A DNA stretch of 64,000 bases from Chloroflexota bacterium. GTDB lineage: Bacteria; Chloroflexota; Dehalococcoidia; Bin125. Shown here piece by piece: positions 35,584 through 43,630 of this stretch. Below the pieces are notes generated by a model. It ran no database searches and was not told the origin of the DNA. It saw only the letters and a list, made by a program, of their open reading frames with translations. Made by a program: the position numbers and the translations under genes. The stretch spans positions 1 to 64,000 of the forward strand of contig JAPPJZ010000054.1 of the NCBI GenBank assembly GCA_028874365.1, written 5' to 3'. Position 1 is the stretch's first letter, and each line of letters begins with the position of its first letter.

Positions 35584-36561
35584 ATCATGCGTTTCGGCGT
35601 TGGCGTCGGCAATATGAACGGATTCAACGACGAGTCGGGACCGAATGCCTGCATCGATGTGGCGCAGGCGGCAGAGGACCTCGGCTTCGACTCGGTCTGG
35701 ACCAACGACCACATCGTCGTTCCGACCCAGATCGAGTCGCGGTACCCGTACAACGACCTGGGCGAGTTTCCGGCGCCCTCGACGATCCAGTGTTTCGACC
35801 CGCTGGTGGTGATGTGTGCGCTGGCCGAGGCGACGCAATCGGTCGAGATCGGCTGCTCCGTGCTCGTGATCCCCTACCGCCATCCGGCCGTGGTGGCCAA
35901 GATGCTGGCCGCGGCCGATCAGATCTCGGGCGGACGGATCGTGCTGGGCGCCGGGGTCGGCTGGATGCGCGAGGAGTTCGAGGCGCTCGGCCTGACGGAG
36001 GTCCACTATCGCCGTCGCGGCGCCGTGACCAACGAGTACCTGCGGGCGATGCGCGAGATCTGGACCAATCCCGGACCGTCGTCGTTCCATGGTCAGTTCG
36101 TGGAGTTTCACAACGTAGGGGCGTACCCGAAGCCTGTGAAGCGGGAGGACGGCGGCACGATTCCGATCGTGATGGGCGGCAACGGGATCAACGCCTGGCG
36201 CCGAGCCTCGCGCTACGGTGACGGATTCCACGCCGCATTCCAGACGGTCGAGAACATGGCGGTTGAGGTCGAGGGCGTGCGCAACGCCTGCGAGCGTGAC
36301 CGCCGCGATCCGGACGAGCTGGAGATCCAGCTCCTCCAGAACTTGAAGCCATCGACGACGGCGCTGGACGAGGACGATCGCGAGCTGCTGCACGGCTCGC
36401 CCGACCAGATCGCCTCTGATTTGCTGGCATTCGGCCGAGTCGGGGTCGAACACCTGATCGCGACACCGATGATGATCAGCCCCGAGGGCGATACCACTGT
36501 GGAGCGGGTGCTGAACAGCATGCAGTTCGTCTCGGACGAGATTCTTCCCGCGTTCGCCTAG
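35584..36561 (+). CDS. LLM class flavin/F420-dependent oxidoreductase
   Basis: This 325-residue luciferase-like TIM-barrel protein shows MRFGVGVGN, AAEDLGFDSVWTNDHIVVP, IGCSVLVIPYRHPAVVAKMLAAADQISGGR, LGAGVGWMREEFEALGL and PIVMGGNGINAWRRASRYGDGF. It would oxidise a small organic substrate using F420 or FMN; cofactor and substrate cannot be told from sequence alone. ATG 35584 matches the length of its neighbour. A paralogue follows 15 bases later, so the two form a tandem pair. Confidence 0.9.
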   Translation: MMRFGVGVGNMNGFNDESGPNACIDVAQAAEDLGFDSVWTNDHIVVPTQIESRYPYNDLGEFPAPSTIQCFDPLVVMCALAEATQSVEIGCSVLVIPYRHPAVVAKMLAAADQISGGRIVLGAGVGWMREEFEALGLTEVHYRRRGAVTNEYLRAMREIWTNPGPSSFHGQFVEFHNVGAYPKPVKREDGGTIPIVMGGNGINAWRRASRYGDGFHAAFQTVENMAVEVEGVRNACERDRRDPDELEIQLLQNLKPSTTALDEDDRELLHGSPDQIASDLLAFGRVGVEHLIATPMMISPEGDTTVERVLNSMQFVSDEILPAFA

Positions 36562-36576
36562 TCGAGGAGCAAGACG

Positions 36577-37554
36577 ATGAAGTTTGGAATTCCAATCGGC
36601 AACTTTGGCACGGCTGGCAAGTTCGGCGACATCAACGATGTCGTCGATGTGGCCGAGCGCGCCGAACTGCTCGGCTTTGATTCGGTCTGGGTGCATGACC
36701 ACATCTTCATGCCCGCGACGATCAAGTCGCGCTATCCGTACAACGACTCGGGGGTGGCCGGCTTTGCCTACCACCAGGACATCATGGACCCGTTGGCGGT
36801 GATGTCGGCGGTTGCGGTGCGCACCTCCGAGATCCAGATCGGCACCTCGGTGCTGATCATTCCCTACCGCGATCCGCTCTACCAGGCGCAGGCGATTGCG
36901 ACGATCGACCAGCTCTCGGAGGGTCGGGTGTTGCTGGGGATCGGCGTGGGCTGGATGGAGGAGGAGTTCGAGGCGCTCGGGTTGGGGGGCGAGCCGTTTG
37001 AGCGGCGCGGCGCGCTGACGGACGAGTGGATGTCGATCTTGATCAGCGCGTGGACGCACGGCGTCAACCGCGATCCGATCTCGCACGAGGGCCACTTCCG
37101 CCAGTTCGACAATTTGGGCGGTCTGAGCGGCTGTTACCAGCAACCGCATGTGCCGATCTGGATCGGCGGCAAGGGACGGATTGCGGCGCGTCGAGTGGCG
37201 CGTTACGGCAGCGGATACCACACGATCACCTCGGAGCCCGACCAGATTCGCGATGAGCTGGCGATCGTCGAGGAAGAGATGGAGCGGGCCGGCCGGGATA
37301 TGTCCGAACTGGAGATCTCGATGCTCGGTCCGCTGGTCATGCTGGACGGGGACGCGGACGCGGTCCGGGGATTTCCGGCGGTTGTCGGAGGGTCGCGGGA
37401 CGAGATCGTCGACACGCTGGGCCAGTACGAGGAAGCCGGCCTGGAGCATGCGTTGACGATTCCGGCCTACCGGACGCCGAACTGGGACGTCCCGCCGGAC
37501 CAGCAGATGCAGGCGATGGCGGAGTTGGCGGAGATGGTCGAGGAGGTTCGTTAG
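36577..37554 (+). CDS. LLM class flavin/F420-dependent oxidoreductase (tandem paralogue)
   Basis: This protein is 325 residues long, the same length as the upstream paralogue, and shares its motifs: AELLGFDSVWVHDHIFMPATIKSRYPYND, IGTSVLIIPYRDPLYQAQAIATIDQLSEGRVLLGIGVGWMEEEFEALGL and PIWIGGKGRIAARRVARYGSGYH. Divergence in the substrate-side segments (ISHEGHFRQFDNLGG here, FHGQFVEFHNVGA there) suggests different substrates or a heteromer. The cofactor is unresolved. Confidence 0.9.
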   Translation: MKFGIPIGNFGTAGKFGDINDVVDVAERAELLGFDSVWVHDHIFMPATIKSRYPYNDSGVAGFAYHQDIMDPLAVMSAVAVRTSEIQIGTSVLIIPYRDPLYQAQAIATIDQLSEGRVLLGIGVGWMEEEFEALGLGGEPFERRGALTDEWMSILISAWTHGVNRDPISHEGHFRQFDNLGGLSGCYQQPHVPIWIGGKGRIAARRVARYGSGYHTITSEPDQIRDELAIVEEEMERAGRDMSELEISMLGPLVMLDGDADAVRGFPAVVGGSRDEIVDTLGQYEEAGLEHALTIPAYRTPNWDVPPDQQMQAMAELAEMVEEVR

Positions 37555-37560
37555 GGCCTC

Positions 37561-37589
37561 CCCTTCCCCGCTCCGAGGCGGGGAGAGGG
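37561..37589. terminator. hairpin between convergent LLM genes
   Basis: CCCC-GC (37566-37571) and GC-GGGG (37578-37583) form the core stem. Flanking CCC (37561-37563) and GGG (37587-37589) can extend it past a bulge. It lies between the stops of two convergent genes, a likely place for a bidirectional terminator. No T-run is present. Confidence 0.45.
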
Positions 37590-37601
37590 ATCCCTAGCCA
37601 C

Positions 37602-38903
37602 CTAGTCCGCTGCGACGGTCAGATCCTTGCCGGTTCTGGTGTCGACCTCGAAGGCTGACTTGAGGTCGAGTTCCTTTGCGATTTCGCGAGTGGCGGGGAT
37701 TAATTCCTCGCCGAAGAGGCGTAGGGAGCGCATAGAGTCCTGGTGCGTCATGGCACCGTCGCCGTCCCAGAAGAAGATCTGGCCAGGACGGAGATACTCA
37801 AGCACGTGGCGAATCTTGGGGATGACAGTCTTGGGCGTGCCCGTGATGATCGTCATCCGCGCCTTCTGGTCCTCGTAGGAACCGAAGATGTCCGAGGCCT
37901 CGGGCTGCTGCTCTTCGCGGGCGGCGCGCGCGGCTTCGGCGGCGGCGGTGCGTCCACGTGATGCGGCGGCGGCGAAGTTCTGGATGGTCGGCAGGACGTT
38001 GGTGCGCGAGGTGAGGCCAGGCAGGTTCTGCAGGTTGGCCTTGACCACTCCCTGGTTGCCCTCGAGGAACGGGTTCGAGGGACCCTGGAGGTAGCGCTTG
38101 CCCGCCTCTTCGGCCAGCTCCTCGGTCTCGTCGACGTGCACCTTGAAGAGGTAGCCGTGGTGCTGGGAGCCGGCCTCGTAGCCGTTCTCGCGCGCGACCT
38201 CGTCGTAGTAGGCGAACGACTGCTTGGTTGGTTCGAGGTCGGTGGCCAGCATGATGTAGGGGTATCGGTGCTCGGCGGTCCACTTGACCGTGTTGCGGCT
38301 CATGATCCCGGGGATCCAGATCTGCGGGTGCGGGTCCTGGATCGGTCGGGACCACGGGTTGACGTAGCGGAAGTTGTAGTGCTCGCCCTCCCAGCGGAAC
38401 GGGCCGGCGGTCGACCAGGCCTTGACGACGAAGTCGTGCGCCTCCTGGAAGCGCTCCCAGTTGAAGGGCGCCTGGGCGTTGTGGGAGACGGATTCACGAC
38501 CGCCGCCGCGCACCCAACCGGTGACGAGGCGGCCGTCGGAGATCATGTCGATCTGGGCGAGCGTCTCGGCGAGCCAGAGCGGGTCCTCCCAGATCGGGAG
38601 GATGTTGCCCAGCAAGACGATCTTGGCCTTCTGCGTGATGCGGGCCAGGATCGCCGCCTCGACGTTCATCACCGAGCCCATGCAGAAGGGCGTCGAGTGA
38701 TGCTCGTTGAGCATGAGCGCGTCGAAGCCCATCTCCTCGGCGTAGATCTTCTCGTCGAGGTAGCGGTGATAGAGCTCCGAGCCGACGCGCGGGTCATAGG
38801 CGGAGTTGGAGGCGTCGAGGTCGGTCAGGTCGAGTCCGGTGGCGCCGAAGAATCCGGTCTGTGGGTCCTGGTAGGGGCGCTCGGTGAAGTAGCCGATCAG
38901 CAT
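37602..38903 (-). CDS. LLM class flavin-dependent monooxygenase, 433 residues
   Basis: This luciferase-like protein is longer than its neighbours. Motifs are MLIGYFTERPYQDP, YAEEMGFDALMLNEHHSTPFCMG, AKIVLLGNILPIWEDPLWLAETLAQIDMISDGRLVTGWVRGGGRE and PHPQIWIPGIMSRNTVKW. It resembles the FMN-dependent monooxygenases expanded in SAR202 bacteria, thought to act on recalcitrant organic matter. The substrate is unknown. AAAGGA lies 8 bases before ATG 38903. Upstream lies a 298-base hairpin-rich region. Confidence 0.88.
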   Translation of the reverse strand: MLIGYFTERPYQDPQTGFFGATGLDLTDLDASNSAYDPRVGSELYHRYLDEKIYAEEMGFDALMLNEHHSTPFCMGSVMNVEAAILARITQKAKIVLLGNILPIWEDPLWLAETLAQIDMISDGRLVTGWVRGGGRESVSHNAQAPFNWERFQEAHDFVVKAWSTAGPFRWEGEHYNFRYVNPWSRPIQDPHPQIWIPGIMSRNTVKWTAEHRYPYIMLATDLEPTKQSFAYYDEVARENGYEAGSQHHGYLFKVHVDETEELAEEAGKRYLQGPSNPFLEGNQGVVKANLQNLPGLTSRTNVLPTIQNFAAAASRGRTAAAEAARAAREEQQPEASDIFGSYEDQKARMTIITGTPKTVIPKIRHVLEYLRPGQIFFWDGDGAMTHQDSMRSLRLFGEELIPATREIAKELDLKSAFEVDTRTGKDLTVAAD

Positions 38904-39201
38904 GGCGAGGTCCTTTGCATCTGCGGGCAGTATCGGAAATTTGAGATGGGATTGCCAGCGGGTGTTGCGGGGGGAGGGGAGCACGGAACGCGGGCGCTGT
39001 GCACGGAGATCGAGGTCTGGGCCCCGCATCGAGTGCGGGGCATCGGAGATCGAGTGCGGGGGAGGCTTCGCAAGGATCCTCGCCCTCCGCCCACGCGGGG
39101 ACCCTCACCCCCCGCCTTCGCGGGGGCAGGCTCTCACCCTCTCCCAGAGGGAGAGGGGACCGGACGGAGCAGGGACCAGAAGAGAAGGGGCTTTTAGGGG
39201 C
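38904..39201. repeat. intergenic cluster of GC-rich hairpins and direct repeats
   Basis: No gene is seen. GCCCCGCA/TGCGGGGC (39021-39041) is a perfect eight-base stem. CCCCCGC/GCGGGGG (39109-39126) is a seven-base stem with a CTTC loop. CCCTCTCCC/GGGAGAGGG (39137-39157) is a nine-base stem around AGA. ATCGAGTGCGGGG occurs twice, near 39028 and 39048. The region separates the LLM gene from the stop of the HTH gene, so the hairpins may end HTH transcripts. Their number suggests a small mobile or dispersed repeat. Confidence 0.6.
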
Positions 39202-39897
39202 CTAGCCGGCGGCTTCGGCGTAGACAGCGGGCTCCGATGCTTCGGGGTCGGTGAGTTGGTGGAGGAAGGTGAGGATTTGGTCGGTGGATTGGCCCCTGAG
39301 GTGGGGGAAGTGGTCGATGGCTTCGCTGATCAGGGCGTCCAGGTCGGGAGGATCGGGGAGGTGGACAGTTTCCGGGGAGGTTTTTTCTTCCGAGGGCTGA
39401 TCTGCGACGATTTCCTGCGCTGGACTGGAGATCGTGGGATCGGGGGTGGCAGAAATGGTCAATTCGGTGCTGGTTTCTGCGGATTCCTGCGATTCTTCGT
39501 CGCAGAGACCGGGCTGGTCGGGGCGCTGGGCGGCTCGTTGCTGGACATCGTGGGCGGTGCGGCGGACCTCGCGGGCGAGGCTGTTGAGCTGTGCGGCCTG
39601 GGCTTCGCGGGCGCGCAGATACTCGACCGGTTCAAGGTGACCGGACACATTGCCGACGATGTCCTGATCGGCGGCCAACTGCAGACGAAGCTGCAAGAAG
39701 TAGAGCGATTCGAGCAGGAGGTCGTCGGCCGTGGAGGCGGCGATGCTGGCCCAGTGAGTCTCGATGAGTTGGAGGTCGGAACGCACGGTGGCCCTGGAGA
39801 CCTCGAGCTGTTCGGCGATCTCTCGTTGGGAGCGCCCGCGCTGGGCGAGGTAGTGGACGTGGAGGCAGCGTCGTCGTCGCCTGGGAGGGATGTGCAT
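39202..39897 (-). CDS. helix-turn-helix protein with a long low-complexity tail
   Basis: This 231-residue protein has a basic start (MHIPPRRRRRCLHVHYLAQRG) and a clear helix-turn-helix (SQREIAEQLEVSRATVRSDLQLI, residues about 23-45). A helical, probably coiled-coil middle follows (LLLESLYFLQLRLQL, EYLRAREAQAAQLNSLAREV). The tail is Glu/Ser/Thr/Pro-rich, ending in another helical patch. It is likely a DNA-binding regulator or a replication/integration helper of unknown family. It is divergent from the BKACE gene, making it a candidate regulator of that cluster. Confidence 0.6.
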   Translation of the reverse strand: MHIPPRRRRRCLHVHYLAQRGRSQREIAEQLEVSRATVRSDLQLIETHWASIAASTADDLLLESLYFLQLRLQLAADQDIVGNVSGHLEPVEYLRAREAQAAQLNSLAREVRRTAHDVQQRAAQRPDQPGLCDEESQESAETSTELTISATPDPTISSPAQEIVADQPSEEKTSPETVHLPDPPDLDALISEAIDHFPHLRGQSTDQILTFLHQLTDPEASEPAVYAEAAG

Positions 39898-39978
39898 GGT
39901 TTCGGCCCTTCATGCTGCGTACAGATGTTCGGGTGATTGTAGCGAATGTGTGTTCTGTGTTGGTGTGTCGTGGTTGTC

Positions 39979-40029
39979 GGAGATGCCCCCCTCTGCCTTC
40001 GGCATCTCCCCCCGCGTAGCGGGGGGAGA
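39979..40029. repeat. overlapping hairpin repeat, copy 1
   Basis: GGAGATGCC (39979-39987) pairs with GGCATCTCC (40001-40009). TCTCCCCCCGC (40005-40015) pairs with GCGGGGGGAGA (40019-40029). The two stems share 40005-40009, so only one can form at a time. A closely similar sequence lies at 41576-41616. The element is in the leader of the BKACE gene. Confidence 0.65.
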
Positions 40030-40121
40030 GGGGAAGGGGGAAGAGTCTCTGCGCAGTAGGGCGGGGAGACCGGGCAGGAGGACGGGACGCCTAGACTGCG
40101 TGCCGAGACGGAGGCGGTGAC

Positions 40122-41036
40122 ATGTCCAAGCCTGTGGTGATTGAAGCGGCGATCAATGGCGGGACGCCGCAGTCTCGAAATCCGCACTCTCCTCGATCGG
40201 TGGAGGAGATTGCGGCGGATGCGGTCCGGGCTGTTGATGCCGGTGCGGCGATCGTGCACAACCACAATGACGATGAGGTGATCGGCGAGGGCTCGCGGAT
40301 GCGCGCCGGCTGGCACGATCCGCAGCCCTACATCGACGCGTGGGGGGAGGCGCTGAGCCAGCGGCCGGACACGATCTTCTATCCCACCCAGGCGAGCGGC
40401 GGACCGGGCACCGACATTCATGTGCGGCTGAGCCATCTGGCGGCGCTGGACGCGGCGGGCGTGCTGGGTCAGGGACTGATCGACCCCGGCTGCGTGGCGC
40501 TGGGCGGCAGCGATGCCGATGGGCTGCCCAATGATGTCGATGCGGTGTACATCAACACGTATCGGGATGCGCGGCAGATGTTCGCGCTGGCCAACCGTAT
40601 GGGTCGGGGCGCGAGCATTTCGATCTTCGAGCCCGGCTTCCTGCGGGTGGTGCTGGCCTATGCGGCGAAGGGGCTGGTGCCGCAGGGGTCGCTGGTCAAG
40701 CTGTATTTCGGCGGTACCGGCCGCGGGCCGCTGGGTTTCGGGATGCTGCCCAACGAGCCGTGTCTGGATGCGTACCTGTCGATGCTCGAAGGCACCGGCC
40801 TCGAGTGGTCGGTCGCCGTGCTGGGCGGAGATGTGGTGGGCAGCGGATTCGCCCGCCTGGCCCTGGAGAAGGGCGGCCATGTGCGGGTGGGGCTGGAGGA
40901 CTTCTGGGACGGGGATCGGACGCCGTCGAACACCGAGCTGCTGGAGGAGCTGGTCTCGCTCTGCGACGAGGTTGGGCGACCGGTGGCGTCGCCGGCGGAG
41001 GCTCGCGAGTTGGTCGGCCTGCCGTCGACGCCGTAG
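40122..41036 (+). CDS. beta-keto acid cleavage enzyme (BKACE, DUF849 family)
   Basis: This 304-residue TIM-barrel enzyme cleaves beta-keto acids with acetyl-CoA, as 3-keto-5-aminohexanoate cleavage enzyme does in lysine fermentation. Zinc ligands His 46 and His 48 are seen in AAIVHNHNDD. Other marks are IEAAINGGTPQSRNPHSP, KLYFGGTGRGPLGFGM and the C-terminal GGHVRVGLEDFWDGD. The family uses many beta-keto acids, so the substrate is open. GGAGG lies 7 bases before ATG 40122. It precedes two PPOX-fold genes and an MFS transporter. Confidence 0.92.
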   Translation: MSKPVVIEAAINGGTPQSRNPHSPRSVEEIAADAVRAVDAGAAIVHNHNDDEVIGEGSRMRAGWHDPQPYIDAWGEALSQRPDTIFYPTQASGGPGTDIHVRLSHLAALDAAGVLGQGLIDPGCVALGGSDADGLPNDVDAVYINTYRDARQMFALANRMGRGASISIFEPGFLRVVLAYAAKGLVPQGSLVKLYFGGTGRGPLGFGMLPNEPCLDAYLSMLEGTGLEWSVAVLGGDVVGSGFARLALEKGGHVRVGLEDFWDGDRTPSNTELLEELVSLCDEVGRPVASPAEARELVGLPSTP

Positions 41037-41050
41037 AGAAGGAATGAACG

Positions 41051-41554
41051 ATGTTTGAGATGCAGGCCGAGGTCTTGCGGGAGTTTCTTGATCGGCCGCT
41101 GCCGGCGGTGCTGTCGACGTTGCGGCGCGACGGCAGTCCGTACACGATCCCGCTGTGGTACCTGTGGGAGGGTGAGGTGCCGGACGACGTGCATCCGGTT
41201 CACAATCCGCCGAGCGGCCAGGCCTGGTTCCTTGGGGGCGCGACCAGTACCTGGGTGCGGCATCTGCAGCAGGATCCACGGATGTCGCTGTGCATCGACA
41301 TCGAGGGGCCGCCGGCGATGCACGTGGGCATTGACGGGACGGTGGAGGTCTTGTCGGAGCCGGAGTCAGACCCCTGGCCGATCCTGCGTCGACTGGTCGA
41401 GAAGTACGTCGGCCGAGGCGACCCGGCCAACGAGGGAGAGGTCGAGGGCTACCTGGAGACGACGCGCTCGATGTCGCCGGTCCTGTTCAAGGTGACGCCG
41501 AAGCAGTGGCGGACGATTGACCTGTCAGAGTTTGCGGCGGGGCAGGACATCTGA
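41051..41554 (+). CDS. PPOX-class flavin/F420-binding split-barrel protein
   Basis: This 167-residue protein has the split-barrel pattern of pyridoxamine-phosphate-oxidase-like proteins: PLPAVLSTLRRDGSPYTIPLWYLWEG, STWVRHLQQDPRMSLCIDIEGPP, VEVLSEPES and a C-terminal FKVTPKQWRTIDL. It is too short for true PdxH. F420- or FMN-dependent reductases of this fold modify small organic molecules. It lies 14 bases after the BKACE gene, with AAGGA before ATG 41051. A paralogue follows at 41727. Confidence 0.85.
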   Translation: MFEMQAEVLREFLDRPLPAVLSTLRRDGSPYTIPLWYLWEGEVPDDVHPVHNPPSGQAWFLGGATSTWVRHLQQDPRMSLCIDIEGPPAMHVGIDGTVEVLSEPESDPWPILRRLVEKYVGRGDPANEGEVEGYLETTRSMSPVLFKVTPKQWRTIDLSEFAAGQDI

Positions 41555-41575
41555 GCCTCAGGTATCGGTGAGCGA

Positions 41576-41616
41576 CCCCCTCTGCCTGCGGCATCTCCCC
41601 CTTGCGCGGGGGGAGA
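41576..41616. repeat. hairpin repeat, copy 2
   Basis: This copy shares CCCCCTCTGCCT, CGGCATCTCCCCC and GCGGGGGGAGA-like blocks with 39988-40029. Its stem TCTCCCCC (41594-41601)/GGGGGAGA (41609-41616) is shorter, and the upstream alternative stem is absent. It lies between two paralogous PPOX genes. Confidence 0.6.
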
Positions 41617-41642
41617 ACAGAAGTCGGGATCGATCACCACAC

Positions 41643-41656
41643 TCCCCGCGCGGGGA
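41643..41656. repeat. 14-bp perfect palindrome
   Basis: TCCCCGCGCGGGGA is fully self-complementary. It lies 71 bases before the second PPOX gene and belongs with the GC-rich hairpins of this region. An operator role is possible but not shown. Confidence 0.4.
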
Positions 41657-41726
41657 TGACGCGGTTGTGGCTTACCCTCGAAGCAGTCCAAGCGTGGTGA
41701 CAGACTAACGACCGAAGGAGAGTGAT

Positions 41727-42281
41727 ATGGCTCGAATGCGAGCGGACGCGTGGCGTGAGTTCATGGAGCAGCCGTACATGGGCGTGTTGGCGTCGCTGCG
41801 GCAGGACGGCCGGCCGTACACGGTGCCGCTCTGGTTCCTGTGGGACGGCGAGATCCCCGAGGACGCTCATCCGCTGCGCAATCCGCCGAGCGGGCACCTG
41901 TGGCTGACCGGCACGCTGGGGCGGGTGTGGTGCAAGCAGTTGGTGAACGATCCGCGGATGTCGTTTTGCATCGAGACATCGGGTCCGCCGTCTCAGCACG
42001 TGGAGATTGACGGCACGGCCGAGGCGTTGACGCTGCCTGACTTCGATATCTGGCCGGTGTCGCGCAAGCTGGCGGAGAAGTACGTGGGTCAGGGAGATCC
42101 CGCCAACGCTGCCGCGGTCGACGCGTTCTTCGCCAACATGCAGACCGAGCCGCGGATGCTGTTCAAGGTGACGCCGGAAGTGTGGCGTGCGATTGATCTG
42201 ACGGTCTACCGCGGCAAGCGCAGCGACCGCGAGCACCAGACGGCTCATCAGGCCGCACAGGAGGCTCAGGCGGTGCGGTGA
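41727..42281 (+). CDS. PPOX-class split-barrel protein (paralogue)
   Basis: This 184-residue protein is clearly a paralogue of the one at 41051. Shared segments include MGVLASLRQDGRPYTVPLWFLWDGEIPEDAHPLRNPPSGHLWL, VNDPRMSFCIETSGPPSQHVEIDGTAEALTLPD, EKYVGQGDPANAAAVDAF and FKVTPEVWRAIDL. A basic C-terminal tail (RGKRSDREHQTAHQ) is added. Cofactor (F420, FMN or heme) and substrate are unresolved. A GAAGGAGAG site precedes the start. The stop overlaps the MFS gene (GTGA). Confidence 0.85.
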   Translation: MARMRADAWREFMEQPYMGVLASLRQDGRPYTVPLWFLWDGEIPEDAHPLRNPPSGHLWLTGTLGRVWCKQLVNDPRMSFCIETSGPPSQHVEIDGTAEALTLPDFDIWPVSRKLAEKYVGQGDPANAAAVDAFFANMQTEPRMLFKVTPEVWRAIDLTVYRGKRSDREHQTAHQAAQEAQAVR

Positions 42282-43591
42282 GCCTGCAGGTCGGGCACCG
42301 CAGGCAAAGCGGCAGGCAGGGAGTCGGCGCGCTTGTAGCCAATCCCGATTTCCGACGGGTCTGGGCGGCCGGCGCCGTGACCGGCATGGTGCGCTGGCTC
42401 GACATGCTGGTGCTCACGCTGTTCGCCCGGGATCTGGCTGAGGCTGCGGCTTTTGTGGCGCTCGCGTTCCTGGTCCGGATGGCGCCGAGGCTGCTGTTCG
42501 GGATGTTCGTGGGCGCGCTGGCCGACCGCTTCAACCGCAAGAAGATCTGGATTGCGTCGCTGTTGATCCTGTCCGTGATGTACTTCGCCCTGACGGCATA
42601 CGTGATGCTGGAGGGCATCGACTTCTGGCTGCTGCTGGGATTCGTGTTCGTCGCCGGGACGGTCTGGTCGGTCGAGTTTCCCACGCGCCGGGCGATGATC
42701 GCCGATGTCGTCGCGCCCCACCAGGTTGGCCGCGCGGTCGGGCTGGACTGGTCGACCGATTCGATCGTGCGCATCCCGGGACCGCTGATCGGCGCCGGTC
42801 TGCTGCAGGAGCTGGGCGCCGAGTGGGCGTACCTGTTTACGGCGTGCGCGTTCATCGTCTCGGCGATGATCGCGACGACGCTCAGCTATCGTCCACCGCT
42901 GCGCAGTGGGTCGGCCAGCGGCTTCGGCGAGGTCGCCAAGCAGACCTGGCGCGACATCCGCGACGGATTCAGCTACATCCGTCGCAGCGAACTGCTGCTG
43001 GGGACGCTGGGGGTGACGCTGGCGTTCAACTTGCTCTTCCCCGCCTATGCGGCGGCGCTGCCGGACATCGGTCAGGAGTTACTGGGCGTCGACAAACTGC
43101 GGATCGGCGTCCTCGAGGCGTTGGTTGGGGCGGGTTCGTTTTTCAGCGCCCTCGTGATCGCTGGGTGGAGCAGTTGGGGGCAATCCGGACGGATCTACTA
43201 CACCGGGACGGCGTGGTTCATCCTCTGTGTCCTGGGCATGGTGCTGTCGCCCTGGTATCCGCTGTCGATGCTGATTTCGTTCTGCATGGGTTTCGGGTTC
43301 TCCGCGTTCGCGATCATGCAGACGGCCTTGCTGGTGACGCGCACGCCGGCCGAGATGCGCGGGCGAGTGATGGGCGTGCTGTCGATGGTGATCGGAATGG
43401 GACCGGTGACCGGACTGCAGGTGTTCTTCATGTTCGAGTGGTTTGGGATCCAGGGGGGTGTGATCTCGGTGGTGATCGAGGCGCTGGCGTTGATGCTGGT
43501 GGTGATCTTCTTCTGGCCGGTCGTGGTCCGAAAGCTGGCCGGTTCCGACCCTCGGACGGCGGCGACGTTTGCGCCGCAACGATCACAGTGA
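42278..43591 (+). CDS. MFS transporter
   Basis: This 437-residue integral membrane protein has about 12 helices and the major-facilitator motif GALADRFNRKK between helices 2 and 3. Its middle loop (SGSASGFGEVAKQTWRDIRDGFSYIRRSELLLGTLGVTLAFNLLF) is typical of the enterobactin-exporter-like MFS group. It would import a substrate or export a product of the BKACE/PPOX cluster; direction and substrate are unknown. The start is GTG 42278, overlapping the preceding stop. Confidence 0.92.
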   Translation: MSLQVGHRRQSGRQGVGALVANPDFRRVWAAGAVTGMVRWLDMLVLTLFARDLAEAAAFVALAFLVRMAPRLLFGMFVGALADRFNRKKIWIASLLILSVMYFALTAYVMLEGIDFWLLLGFVFVAGTVWSVEFPTRRAMIADVVAPHQVGRAVGLDWSTDSIVRIPGPLIGAGLLQELGAEWAYLFTACAFIVSAMIATTLSYRPPLRSGSASGFGEVAKQTWRDIRDGFSYIRRSELLLGTLGVTLAFNLLFPAYAAALPDIGQELLGVDKLRIGVLEALVGAGSFFSALVIAGWSSWGQSGRIYYTGTAWFILCVLGMVLSPWYPLSMLISFCMGFGFSAFAIMQTALLVTRTPAEMRGRVMGVLSMVIGMGPVTGLQVFFMFEWFGIQGGVISVVIEALALMLVVIFFWPVVVRKLAGSDPRTAATFAPQRSQ

Positions 43592-43630
43592 GCGCATGTT
43601 GACTAGGCTGCGAACTATTGGAGCGCTCCG

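Noticed and set aside
35566-37449. 627-codon minus-strand frame opposite the two LLM genes
   Set aside because: It is a mirror of the high-GC coding bias of two clear oxidoreductase genes, with a His/Arg-rich translation and no domain.
38904-40121. insertion sequence or prophage edge
   Set aside because: Hairpin repeats and an HTH gene are present, but no transposase, integrase, target duplication or phage gene is found.
37561-41656. CRISPR array
   Set aside because: The repeats are self-complementary hairpins in different intergenic regions, not regularly spaced direct repeats with unique spacers, and no cas genes are present.
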